DNA from: Candidatus Thalassarchaeum sp.
GTDB lineage: Archaea; Thermoplasmatota; Poseidoniia; Poseidoniales; Thalassarchaeaceae
Length of the DNA stretch: 64,000 bases
Assembly (NCBI GenBank): GCA_016777225.1
Contig: JADHRW010000003.1
Location: 124,001 to 188,000, forward strand
Reading direction: 5' to 3'
Shown: positions 18,968 to 28,963 of the stretch, piece after piece
Position numbering within the stretch: the first letter of the stretch is position 1
How the letters are laid out: each line of letters opens with the position of its first letter
The notes under the pieces: model-generated
The model's database searches: none
What the model saw: the letters and a program-made list of their open reading frames with translations, nothing else
What the model was told of the DNA's origin: nothing
Position numbers and translations under genes: made by a program

Positions 18968-20986
18968 ATGAGGACAGGGCTGAATGTCAAATCCTTCATA
19001 TTAGTCGCATTATTATTAGTTTCTTTCTTTAATGTCCCTGCTAATGCTCAAGATACTCAAGAGGAGACTACATCTTGTTGTAGCGATAATGATTTTGATC
19101 TATTTTTATTGGATGAATCATCCAATGGTAGATTATCTCCTTTCGAGAATGAATTATCAGAAGAGTTCTCAGCTACGGTTTCTGCTTGGCAACAAGGAGA
19201 AATTGAAGTAGGTACATGGGAAGTAATTTGGGGAACTGAGGGTGATTACTCTAGTCAAACATGGTCTTTTATTATACCATACCAAGTTGAAGGCGCAGTA
19301 GGTGTCACTATAAATTCAACATTAGACATTAGAATAGGTGGCTCATTTTATTCAGGTAATGCTGGTCCAGGAGGTGTTGAACCATTTATTCAGGATACAG
19401 GTGAGTTACAGATTTCAGTAGAAGTCTCTTCAGGTACCGTGAATGATGGAGACAAAGTAGAAGTCTCTCTTTCGGTGAATAGTTTACTTTTCGCTAATCC
19501 TACCGCAGACGCGGGATTGACTTTTTCTTGGGGTTCAGATGAATCAGTTGCTAAAGTAACTGGACGTATGCCATTAGTTGACATTAAGATGAAAGATGCA
19601 AGTGTGACATCGGGGTTAGTTTACTTCCCGATAATTGTCAATTCAGGATTTGATGGAGATATGTGGTCATTGTCTTCTGGAAGTTTCTTATTACAGGGAA
19701 CGCCTCTAACACTGAGCCCTATTGCTACGCCCTTAGAAACAGGAGTAGAAGTAACATTTGTTTGGGAGATGCCTGAAGATACTCAAAACGGAATTTATAC
19801 CACAGAATTCATAATTTCTCCACAATCTGGTTTGGATATTGTCACCTCCAGGTCACATGAAATAAATGTGGAAGACAATAGTGGAGGTGGTGGTGGCTAT
19901 TATCCTGCATCAGAACCATTAAGGACAAGTGGATCAATAATTAATGTAGAAGTAGATGCAAAATTCGAAGGAGATATTATAGAAAAGAAAATTGAAATTT
20001 CTTTTGATAGTGCTATGTCTCAATGGATGAGATGGGGTATGGATAATATTGGAAATACAAGTTTAGATTCTAATAGTTGGTGGAAGAATTTGAATTCATA
20101 TTCAGATTCTGTAGCTACATCTAATAGGAATAACGGAAAAGTAGACGATGATGAATTACTTGCATTAACATCACATATTACTGGTTCTTCATCAGATATG
20201 AGATCTTTCATGCAAAATGGACTTTCATTGGATATTGAATCAATTATTGGTGTTAACCCTGTTGATTTAGGAGCAACATCTTATGAAATTGATATGGGAG
20301 GAACGAGATCATTTGCTGCAGAAGAAATTACAATTATTATTCAAACATCATATTCTGTTATAAATAATCAAAGACAATTATTAATTGAAGATTTTATCCG
20401 TAACCCTACGAATAATTATTGGAAAGAAGTGAATATAGATGTTGAAATAAAAACGACTATGCTTGCCGGCTTAGGTCCGGTATCTGCAGAGAATATAGAT
20501 TTTAATCATCGAAGATGGATCTTCATGGAAAGTATACAAATTAAAGAAGAACAGATAGAAGATGACGAAGATTTCAAAATAGAATTTTTACCATCCGGTA
20601 ATATGGCATTTAGTCCACTAATATCAGCAATGATATCAGTATTTGCACTTTGTGTGGCGATTGCAATGGGATTATTCCTAACTAGGAAAAGAAGTAGTGT
20701 GCCTTCATTAATTACAGTAATCGCTTTAGGAGGTTTGTCATTTGTTGTATATATTCTTGGTATGCCTATGCAGATTGTCTTAGCAATAGTTGCATCCAGT
20801 GTTTTACTTGTTTTCCCGATATCTCTTGTATCACCTAAATCATCTAATGAAAATAGTTCGATAAGAAAGAGAGGCCCGCGGATTGAATGTCCGGCTTGTG
20901 GGACTAGCAATACTGTAGAATCTAAAGTACGTCCATTAAGATTTGAATGTTCAGGCTGTGACGTAATGTTAAGAATTGAAGAATAA
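18968..20986 (+). CDS. Secreted/membrane protein with C-terminal TM segments and cytoplasmic zinc ribbon
   Basis: 672 aa; signal peptide; three consecutive TM segments near C-term; IECPACGTSN...FECSGCDVMLRIEE. Confidence 0.75.
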   Translation: MRTGLNVKSFILVALLLVSFFNVPANAQDTQEETTSCCSDNDFDLFLLDESSNGRLSPFENELSEEFSATVSAWQQGEIEVGTWEVIWGTEGDYSSQTWSFIIPYQVEGAVGVTINSTLDIRIGGSFYSGNAGPGGVEPFIQDTGELQISVEVSSGTVNDGDKVEVSLSVNSLLFANPTADAGLTFSWGSDESVAKVTGRMPLVDIKMKDASVTSGLVYFPIIVNSGFDGDMWSLSSGSFLLQGTPLTLSPIATPLETGVEVTFVWEMPEDTQNGIYTTEFIISPQSGLDIVTSRSHEINVEDNSGGGGGYYPASEPLRTSGSIINVEVDAKFEGDIIEKKIEISFDSAMSQWMRWGMDNIGNTSLDSNSWWKNLNSYSDSVATSNRNNGKVDDDELLALTSHITGSSSDMRSFMQNGLSLDIESIIGVNPVDLGATSYEIDMGGTRSFAAEEITIIIQTSYSVINNQRQLLIEDFIRNPTNNYWKEVNIDVEIKTTMLAGLGPVSAENIDFNHRRWIFMESIQIKEEQIEDDEDFKIEFLPSGNMAFSPLISAMISVFALCVAIAMGLFLTRKRSSVPSLITVIALGGLSFVVYILGMPMQIVLAIVASSVLLVFPISLVSPKSSNENSSIRKRGPRIECPACGTSNTVESKVRPLRFECSGCDVMLRIEE

Positions 20987-21868
20987 TTATATTGAACCAT
21001 CTCTAATTAATTTATCAATTAATTTACTAGAAGCGACATTAGGACTATCTTCATCCCAAAATTTTCTAGCAATTGATACTTGACTAGCTAAATCTGTCGA
21101 CCATCCTGAAGCCATTACGCAATGCCATACAATCTCTTCAAGTCTAGACGTAGATGGTTTAGACCGTATGAGAGATTGGCGGACCAGATGAGATAATGCT
21201 CTAGCCCTACCTTCTAAATCTAGTGTTATCCACCTAGATGAAATAGCGTTAAGTGCATCAACATCTATCCATTCATAGTCAGAAACGTCTGGTTCTGGGA
21301 CTTCTGGCAAAGGGATAATTCGAATTACCCCCTCATCTGAAAGTATATCTCGGAGAGCGCTATAAAGAGGGTCATAAGTATGATCTAATGCAGTATCAAC
21401 CCAATTCCCTGAGATTAACCATGGCCTTAATCTCCGAGTATGGGGGCCATGAGGAGATATTAATTGAGCTAATGCATGACATTGAGCTACGGAGGTTAGA
21501 GGACCTTTGCGGAAATCTCCTTTATGACCAGTTAACCCATCAACTATTGATGAAGAGATAGTTAATCTAAAGGGGTTTGTGGAAATTTTAGTAATTGATG
21601 AATCATCATTGATTATTTTTATCCATGAACCCTCTTTTGGTTCTATAATACTGAACTTTCTTCTGTATGATATACCATTATCTATCAACGAGGATTCGAT
21701 AACAGATATTGACAATGAACCTAGTAAATTAGGTTCACATAAGAGAAATATAGGTTCATTTAATCTTTTAATTTCAGTAGATGCCGCTACTAATACTTCA
21801 GATACACTGGCGAATTGAATCTCTTCAACCAACTGCCTCATGCTATACCGTAGAGGGTTCAGGTTCAA
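20987..21868 (-). CDS. Uncharacterised protein downstream of rpsO; possible degenerate DHH/RecJ/Cdc45-like
   Basis: 293 aa ORF co-directional with rpsO; N-term (PIFLLCEPNLLGSLSISVIESSLIDNGISYRRKF) has the spacing of a RecJ DADGL...AAI module without the acidic residues. Confidence 0.6.
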   Translation of the reverse strand: MNLNPLRYSMRQLVEEIQFASVSEVLVAASTEIKRLNEPIFLLCEPNLLGSLSISVIESSLIDNGISYRRKFSIIEPKEGSWIKIINDDSSITKISTNPFRLTISSSIVDGLTGHKGDFRKGPLTSVAQCHALAQLISPHGPHTRRLRPWLISGNWVDTALDHTYDPLYSALRDILSDEGVIRIIPLPEVPEPDVSDYEWIDVDALNAISSRWITLDLEGRARALSHLVRQSLIRSKPSTSRLEEIVWHCVMASGWSTDLASQVSIARKFWDEDSPNVASSKLIDKLIRDGSI

Positions 21869-21884
21869 ATCTTATTTGTAAGAC

Positions 21885-22340
21885 TCATTCAACCATTAAT
21901 CTCAATTGGTCACGCTTGTAAGCCCAACTAGATGATAAACGACCAGTTCCAATGTAGTACTTAGCCAGGCGACGGATACGAGATTCACAAAGTTCTAGTT
22001 GTCGACGGTTATGCAAATCCTTCTTGTTAGAATTTAGGTGATCAATCAAACTTAGTGCTTTACGCATAAGATTCATCATATCTTCAGGATAAGTAGAAGT
22101 AAGATCATTGCGCTCTAACGTTTTAGATAACCTCTCGCCCATGACTAGGCGGACATCAGGTACAGCATGCATATCCCTCAGCATAGAACCTATTTTTGCA
22201 GAAGAGTGACCCGCTCTAGCATATTTCAGTATAAGTTCTTCAACAGTACTTTTATCAGATTCTGACCATGAAGGGGCGACATCAGTATTTGGCTTAGAAG
22301 AACCACTTGTTCCTTTTCCTTTGCTGTGCATACGTGCCAT
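21885..22340 (-). CDS. rpsO: 30S ribosomal protein S15 (archaeal)
   Basis: MARMHSKGKGTSGSSKP..., HSSAKIGSMLRDMHAVPDVR, HLNSNKKDLHNRRQLELCESRIRRLAKYY. Confidence 0.97.
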   Translation of the reverse strand: MARMHSKGKGTSGSSKPNTDVAPSWSESDKSTVEELILKYARAGHSSAKIGSMLRDMHAVPDVRLVMGERLSKTLERNDLTSTYPEDMMNLMRKALSLIDHLNSNKKDLHNRRQLELCESRIRRLAKYYIGTGRLSSSWAYKRDQLRLMVE

Positions 22341-22414
22341 TTCAAGACCTCAGGTATCCGGCCGACCTGCTGCCCCTCTTTAATCGCTACGCTAACTCAT
22401 ACAACCGATTTCAG

Positions 22415-24199
22415 TTACAAACGGTGTTGAGCACGGGCCAATCTACTAGGACCATCAGGCCATTCCCAACCTGCTGCTTCAGCTCTTGCGGAACCTATTA
22501 AGAGATTATCTTGATATACCAAAATTTCATCACCTATTCTTATACTTCCTTTAAAGTCAATTACATTCGATGAAAATAAATCACCTCGCCAATCAAAACC
22601 TGGCATAAGATGTGCTTCAGGAAATTCGCCACTTTCTTCTAGTAATGGAAGACAGGCTTTGGTGAAAGAGAAGCGACCCAATCTAGGATTCCATAATGCG
22701 AGTTGAGTTCCATCTTTGCGAATAGTGAAGATTGGAGGTCTACCTTGAATTCCGGTACCATCTAGCCATTTATCAGTACCATGCTGAAATCTAGACAATG
22801 CTCTTAGTTTACCTAATCTATGTTTACTTTCTTTAACATTTATTAGATTAAACTCTTCAACAGATTGTTCGATAATCTGGTTTAAATTTTCTAATGCTTC
22901 GGGAGAACCAGCCGTTAAGGCTTTTCTCGTATCAATAATTTCTAATGATTCTGATGTAATCTCTATGCCACTATGATTGATGATTCTTAAGTAATTATTT
23001 CTTGAAGTATATTCTGAAATCATTTTCCGAATAACTATCAATTCATCAGAATCCCAATCACCAGTTACTGGAATATCATAATTACCTGCGGGCCATATAT
23101 CTTCTAGTTCACGTGGAACTAAACCGAGAGGAGCAGTTACTATGACTTCATGCACGGCATTAGAAGTAATTGAACGACTAAATCTTTTATGTGATGCTGA
23201 TAAGCGATATGGTTTAGTGGCAGAACAAGGTAAGAGAACTAATACTTTTGATTGATGTTCAGGAGGCGTATGATCAAGAGATACTCTTTGCCTCCAATCT
23301 TGAATTAATGGGTCATCTCTACTGGAATAACTATGGCATCTTAATTCATGAAATTGACCTTTTACTCGTGATAAGCCTGAGATACTACCATCTAGGCTAG
23401 ACATTCGTGCATCGTGAATACGTAATCTTTCAACAGAACGAGGGCTAGATATTGCCTGTTTTTCAACTAATTCTCTTAGATTCCCTTGCCTTATAGCAGA
23501 TCTAGTTGCAGCGAGAGAGTTTTTCCATGCAATTATTTGAGATGACATTGATGAATCTTCGTCAATTGACTCTTCCACCTCTCTTGGACCATTTTCACTT
23601 AAAATTACACCAAGAGAGCTCGCATGACGAGATCTTGCTAAATCAAATAAGTCAACGCCCATCCAAGCCAGAATGGCACAATTATCTGGACCACCTATAC
23701 CAGGAGTCCAAATTAGAGAAGAAGGAAACCTAGTTCTTAGAATGAATAAGGCTTCTGACAATAGCCCTTTTTGATTTGCTAATTGAGGAGCGTCTGTAAG
23801 AATAATTATTGAAGGCACTAGATCTTTATTATTGAGAGATAAATCATGATGAAGTGATTGCCAAGATATAGGTAATATCTCACCTCCAGCTGCGAATTCA
23901 CCTGAATTAGATTCTACCAAACTAGGAGGTAGAACTAATCCTTCTGTTGCTTCCCATAAATCTAGACCATCAAATGGCAAAGTAAGATTAGTTCGTGTTT
24001 TTATAGATAACTTGGCAGGTAACGAGCTAGAATCTCTAGAAAATTCAAATGGAGCTAGAGAAAATGATAAATTTTCATCATCTGATGATAAAATAAGAGC
24101 GGGGGACCATGAGGCAGGGGAATTTCTATCACCTAAGCTGAATAAACGCCCAAAACGGTGTCTTGCGACAACACTTCGTGCTAGAGGGCGCTCATCCAT
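22415..24199 (-). CDS. arcS: Archaeosine synthase ArcS-like (TGT-related, PUA domain)
   Basis: VLVLLPCSATKPYRLSASHKRFSR motif, LIWTPGIGGPDNCAILAWMGVDLFDLARSR TGT-like segment, C-terminal PUA-like region. Start at ATG 24199 preferred over TTG 24292. Confidence 0.85.
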   Translation of the reverse strand: MDERPLARSVVARHRFGRLFSLGDRNSPASWSPALILSSDDENLSFSLAPFEFSRDSSSLPAKLSIKTRTNLTLPFDGLDLWEATEGLVLPPSLVESNSGEFAAGGEILPISWQSLHHDLSLNNKDLVPSIIILTDAPQLANQKGLLSEALFILRTRFPSSLIWTPGIGGPDNCAILAWMGVDLFDLARSRHASSLGVILSENGPREVEESIDEDSSMSSQIIAWKNSLAATRSAIRQGNLRELVEKQAISSPRSVERLRIHDARMSSLDGSISGLSRVKGQFHELRCHSYSSRDDPLIQDWRQRVSLDHTPPEHQSKVLVLLPCSATKPYRLSASHKRFSRSITSNAVHEVIVTAPLGLVPRELEDIWPAGNYDIPVTGDWDSDELIVIRKMISEYTSRNNYLRIINHSGIEITSESLEIIDTRKALTAGSPEALENLNQIIEQSVEEFNLINVKESKHRLGKLRALSRFQHGTDKWLDGTGIQGRPPIFTIRKDGTQLALWNPRLGRFSFTKACLPLLEESGEFPEAHLMPGFDWRGDLFSSNVIDFKGSIRIGDEILVYQDNLLIGSARAEAAGWEWPDGPSRLARAQHRL

Positions 24200-24261
24200 A
24201 CATACTGCGGACGAAGCATTTCGCTTGAAGCATTCTAAGAGGAGACCATGTCCGAGAGACC

Positions 24262-26388
24262 GTGAGACGTATAGGAGTGCTGGCCTTAGCAATATTATTT
24301 CTTAGTTCAAGTGCTATTGTCGCCAACGGACAATCAGAAGAAAAAACTCTTATTATTGAAGAAAATATAAATTATTCAGGACCTTTTTGGTATAGCGTAT
24401 CTTGTCTGAAAGTAAGTTGTCCGGGATTAAGTCTGGAAATAATCGATGGTTTAGAAAATTATAATTTAGTAGATGACCACTTTATTGAATGGGCGGGAGA
24501 ATTAAATTCAAGTTCTGTCGTTAGAGTGTTATCTAATTCAGGAGTCTTAATTGAAGATATTTCTATTCAAACATTTGAAATTAATGAATACTCAATAATT
24601 GAAGATGAAGACCTAATTGATTCAATACCTTCACCGGGGAATCAAGACAGTTACTATACAATAGTTACATCAGATATATGTTCACTAGGAAATTGTAATT
24701 CAGATATAGAAGAGCATGAAAGAAAAGCCGAATATGTAGGTATCCTAGAAAACTACTCCGACCAAGATTCAATAAAGATATTTGGAGAATTTGGAGATGT
24801 CATAGAAGTATCTCAGATATTAGGTGATGAAAACCTAAGAATGGAAGTTTGGCATAGAAATAATCAACAAAAGGTATTGATTACTAACAATTTGTTCGAT
24901 AGTGATAATTATTTTATTGATTATCCAGAAGATAGTGAGCTTTGGTTACGAATTAACTCAGATTCAAGTAAGGATTCATATCCGTACAAATTTATAGTTT
25001 ATAGAAATAATCAATCTCAAGAATCCCCTATAGGCGGAGAACTGACTGTGCCATGGATTCATGGTGATGCTTTGACTTATCAAGAATCTTGGTTTTATGA
25101 ATCATATATTTCTAAATTAGATAAAAATGGAGATTCTTTACTTTTTAATATAGGATCAGATACAGAAGTGAATATACTATGTTCTTCAAGTAACAGTAAT
25201 ATGATTTTTGAGACATATTTGATTAGTCATAGCGGAGTCATGAAAAATATATCCCTAGAGAATGGTACATGTCCAGAAACTATTTTCTCCCATGAAGACA
25301 CCGTTTCAGTAGAATTTTGGATTAAATCGGAAGAAACTGGGAAGTGGAATATTACTATCAATCCCATTAGACCACTTGATGGAGGCGCATTATCAGATGC
25401 ACCTGAAACAAGGTGGTTGACTCAACCAGATAAAAGATGGAGTGGTATTCAATTAGAGGCAGAAATTACAGGAAGTCTACATAATGGGGATAATGTGGAT
25501 ATTTATTTAATTGAAATATCTGATCTAAATGGTTCGAGAATTTATCTAAATGAATTATTTAAATCTGAAGTTAATTATACTATCCAAGAGATTAATCAAG
25601 ATACAGGACAGCTAGTTAATACCTCGAATGGACAAACTATCGTGTTACCGCTAGGAAATCACTCACTAAGGATAGAAAGAAGAGCAGATTTAGGAATAGA
25701 AATTAATTATATATTTAAATTAGAATATCTCGGAGAATACCAAGAACCAGAAATTAAGGATTATCAAGATTTATCTTGGATGTTCGATGATTTTTATAAA
25801 CTAATAGGAGCACTATTCCTAACTCCTCTAATGATTGTAATATATTGGAATCGAAAAGCAATTATCAATCGTGAAAGCATAGCTGCAGATATACAATTAC
25901 ATGATATGAAAAGATTACAAAGAATTAGGGAAAGACTTTCCGAACAGTTACGGAATGAGGAGTCTAAAGATGAAAAAATTATTGACTCTGCTCTAAAACA
26001 GTTAGGAGAAAGTCCATGGATCTCAATAAATGAAGTATGGGGAAAACCGATACTGACCCATATGACTAATCAGATAGATATTTCTGCTTGGAGAATCGTA
26101 GAAAATAATAAAAATCTTCTTCTAGGCATAAAAGTAGGGAATTGGGATTGGAAAATTGCCGCAATGAAGATAAATTTCCCTGAAGGGGCAAAACTGACAA
26201 TAACTGATGTATCGCCTAAGCATTTATTTCAAGATGATGAAATCTTTCTAGGTACTATGAAAAAGGATACTCAGATATTTCTAAGAATATCCATGACAGG
26301 CGAAAATGCCAACCTAGGATTACAATTTTCTGGCTTAGTTAATGGAGAACCTTTGGCAGCAGTCCCGAATAAAGTCATTGATTGGTAA
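24262..26388 (+). CDS. Secreted protein with single TM and cytoplasmic C-terminal domain, function unknown
   Basis: 708 aa; GTG start, signal peptide MRRIGVLALAILFLSSSAIVANG; TM (LIGALFLTPLMIVIYW) followed by about 190 aa. Confidence 0.72.
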   Translation: MRRIGVLALAILFLSSSAIVANGQSEEKTLIIEENINYSGPFWYSVSCLKVSCPGLSLEIIDGLENYNLVDDHFIEWAGELNSSSVVRVLSNSGVLIEDISIQTFEINEYSIIEDEDLIDSIPSPGNQDSYYTIVTSDICSLGNCNSDIEEHERKAEYVGILENYSDQDSIKIFGEFGDVIEVSQILGDENLRMEVWHRNNQQKVLITNNLFDSDNYFIDYPEDSELWLRINSDSSKDSYPYKFIVYRNNQSQESPIGGELTVPWIHGDALTYQESWFYESYISKLDKNGDSLLFNIGSDTEVNILCSSSNSNMIFETYLISHSGVMKNISLENGTCPETIFSHEDTVSVEFWIKSEETGKWNITINPIRPLDGGALSDAPETRWLTQPDKRWSGIQLEAEITGSLHNGDNVDIYLIEISDLNGSRIYLNELFKSEVNYTIQEINQDTGQLVNTSNGQTIVLPLGNHSLRIERRADLGIEINYIFKLEYLGEYQEPEIKDYQDLSWMFDDFYKLIGALFLTPLMIVIYWNRKAIINRESIAADIQLHDMKRLQRIRERLSEQLRNEESKDEKIIDSALKQLGESPWISINEVWGKPILTHMTNQIDISAWRIVENNKNLLLGIKVGNWDWKIAAMKINFPEGAKLTITDVSPKHLFQDDEIFLGTMKKDTQIFLRISMTGENANLGLQFSGLVNGEPLAAVPNKVIDW

Positions 26389-27543
26389 TTACCCTCTACG
26401 ACGTGACCTAGCTTCTTCACTGATTTTATCTCTTAACTCATCATCAGAATAACTAATTTCATCTCTTATCTCTAGAAGTTTCTTCTTTAATCCACGAGAA
26501 ATTTTGGAAGGTAAATCTAATTTTAAAAGAACCATTACAGAACCTCTACCACTACGAGATCTTTGACTTGGAAGGCCTCTGCCTTTCAACAAAATTGTCT
26601 GACCCGGTTTAGAGCCAGCAGGGACTTTAATTTTCAATAATTCACCATCTAAATGTGGTACTTCAATCGTTGTGCCGAGAACTAAGTCTGTATAACTTAA
26701 TGGAATGGCCATTAAGAGGTCTGAACCATCTCTCTCAAACCATTCATGTTCATCAATATTTATTTCAATATACAAATGCCCTGGGTCACCAGACTCTGAC
26801 TTAGCAGATTCACCAAAACCAGACATACGCAGTCTTGTACCGTTTTCAACACCTGGAGGTACGCTAAATTCTACTTTCTTTGACTCATTCGAACGTCCTT
26901 CTCCCTTACAAATTGTACAAGGGTCATGAACAATACGACCTTCACCTCGACAAGATGAACAATCAGTAACAACTTGCTGAGTAAAAGGTCCGACTTTTTC
27001 TATCCTTTGAATTCTCCCTCGACCATCACAAGCAGGACATTCTCTTACCCCATCAGGTTCCGGTGACCCAAGACCATTACAGTTTTTACAGGTCTTAAGT
27101 ACTTCAAATTCTATAGATTCTTTAGACCCATCCATCACAGCTTGAAATGTTACTGTATGCCTAACAAGTAAGTCAGAGCCACGCTGTCTTTTGGTTCTTC
27201 GACTACGCCCTCCTGAACCAAAAATTGATCCAAAAACACTCTCGAATCCGCCTCCAAATAAATCTTCTATACTAATATTAACTCCTTCAAAACCACCGGA
27301 ACCAAATGGCGAACCACCAGGTCGATTATGCCCATAAGTATCATATTTTCTCTTTTCATTTGCATCTGAAAGAATTGCATAAGCCTCTTGAACTTCTTTA
27401 AATTTAATTTCTGATTCTGCATCTCCCTGATTCTTGTCAGGATGATATTTACGAGCAAGGCTACGGAATGCATTCTTTATTTCAGAAGCACTGGAATTTC
27501 TTTGTATTCCAAGAATTTCGTAGTAATCTCTCTTAGCAGACAT
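26389..27543 (-). CDS. dnaJ: Chaperone protein DnaJ
   Basis: MSAKRDYYEILGIQRNSSASEIKNAFRSLARKYHPDKNQ; four CxxCxGxG zinc-finger repeats. Confidence 0.97.
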   Translation of the reverse strand: MSAKRDYYEILGIQRNSSASEIKNAFRSLARKYHPDKNQGDAESEIKFKEVQEAYAILSDANEKRKYDTYGHNRPGGSPFGSGGFEGVNISIEDLFGGGFESVFGSIFGSGGRSRRTKRQRGSDLLVRHTVTFQAVMDGSKESIEFEVLKTCKNCNGLGSPEPDGVRECPACDGRGRIQRIEKVGPFTQQVVTDCSSCRGEGRIVHDPCTICKGEGRSNESKKVEFSVPPGVENGTRLRMSGFGESAKSESGDPGHLYIEINIDEHEWFERDGSDLLMAIPLSYTDLVLGTTIEVPHLDGELLKIKVPAGSKPGQTILLKGRGLPSQRSRSGRGSVMVLLKLDLPSKISRGLKKKLLEIRDEISYSDDELRDKISEEARSRRRG

Positions 27544-27593
27544 GTACTCACCCAAACATTCGTTTAATCGGTCCTCTTTGAATAGTTGCATCC

Positions 27594-28364
27594 TCAAGAT
27601 AGGTATGTTCCGCAAGAGGTACAGTAAGGATTAGTAGAATTATTCAATGTACCACACTCTTTGCAAGGTATAACAGACTTAGTTAAATTTGAAGAAACGG
27701 GCATATCCCAATGATTATCAGAATTACTAGAATCAATATTTAATTTAGTACTTGCCTTGTTTCTCTTGATCTCTTTCTTTTGTAGTTTGATCTTTTTTCT
27801 CTCCAATCTTTTTGATGCTGATTTTTCTAATCTTTTAGTTAAAAAAGACTTTTTTGATATACTTTTTCCTGTATCTAATATAGTTTCGTCGATGATTGTA
27901 TTGACACCTCGATGATGAGTCACAATTTCAATATCTAAATCATCGTCTACTTCTGATTCTGAAGATTCAATATTCAACGAACCAATATTGCCTGACATCT
28001 TTGCTTGAACTAATACTGCTTTACGTCCTTTAGCATTAGATTTAGCATCATTTTCAAGTTTCAATATTGCATTTTCACTCTTATCCCAAAGTCCTTTATC
28101 TTCTTGAGAATAAGACTTGCCCAATCTTTTTATTACAGCTGATCTATGGTATTCGTGATCTTGAACTACTCCATATTTCATGTACATCAGAATACCAATT
28201 AATAGAGCACCAATATGAATACCAACTTCAAGTATTATATCATTAGAGATTACTTCATCTACAGTGGGTAACCCGTATCTAATAGCGATTACACAGACAG
28301 TTGGCATCAAAAAAAGCGCCGCCGCTATAGTACCTGAGCGCTCAACCATGATACTTCTCAACAA
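27594..28364 (-). CDS. Membrane protein with C-terminal zinc ribbon
   Basis: 256 aa; two N-terminal TM helices, basic linker, CKECGTLNNSTNPYCTSCGTYLS. Confidence 0.7.
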   Translation of the reverse strand: MLRSIMVERSGTIAAALFLMPTVCVIAIRYGLPTVDEVISNDIILEVGIHIGALLIGILMYMKYGVVQDHEYHRSAVIKRLGKSYSQEDKGLWDKSENAILKLENDAKSNAKGRKAVLVQAKMSGNIGSLNIESSESEVDDDLDIEIVTHHRGVNTIIDETILDTGKSISKKSFLTKRLEKSASKRLERKKIKLQKKEIKRNKASTKLNIDSSNSDNHWDMPVSSNLTKSVIPCKECGTLNNSTNPYCTSCGTYLS

Positions 28365-28444
28365 CTATTCAATTTCAATCATTCGTGTAGTTGGGAGAAT
28401 ATTTATGCAGAGGACTCATGACTGTTTTCATTGTGCGGTAAGCT

Positions 28445-28963
28445 ATGGAGCCACAGATAAGCATCTCATCTCTAGTCCAATCATATGAAAATGCTGAAAA
28501 AGTTGTTGAATCTATAAATGTTTTTTTCCCAGACTGGAATACACCACAAGTCCCAAAAAATGGAACTTTTCCGAGTAAAAATAAAACTATAATTATTAGT
28601 GGTGAATCTAAAAGTTTAGAGCATTTATTAAAACAAATAAGAATACAAAGAATACTAGATACTGCATTAGACATAATGTGTATGAATTTAGAATCTGATT
28701 CAACTGTATTCGATATTTCGAGACAAGCAGCAATGTCAGGAAAGGTTTCATTCGCTCTAGATAAAAATATTCTTGGCGGAAAAATTACTGTAAGTATTAC
28801 TGGTGAGGATTTAGGACTATGGTTAGAACAGAAGACTTGGCATGAAGGAAGGAATGAGATACCGAGATTCCATGGCGATGAGTATTCCATGAGATATGAT
28901 GGGGAACCAACCGAATGGTTCGATAAAAGAGGGCGACCTACATTAAATCCTGAGGAAGACTAG
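28445..28963 (+). CDS. UPF0201 (DUF54) family protein
   Basis: QRILDTALDIMCMNLESDSTVFDISRQAAMSGKVSFALDKNILGGKITVSI matches the family pattern. Confidence 0.8.
   Translation: MEPQISISSLVQSYENAEKVVESINVFFPDWNTPQVPKNGTFPSKNKTIIISGESKSLEHLLKQIRIQRILDTALDIMCMNLESDSTVFDISRQAAMSGKVSFALDKNILGGKITVSITGEDLGLWLEQKTWHEGRNEIPRFHGDEYSMRYDGEPTEWFDKRGRPTLNPEED

Noticed and set aside
24200-24292. 31-bp head-to-head overlap between the ArcS-like ORF and the 24262 ORF
   Set aside because: An ATG at 24199 gives a more plausible ArcS N-terminus and removes the overlap; the longer ORF depends on a TTG start inside the opposing signal peptide.
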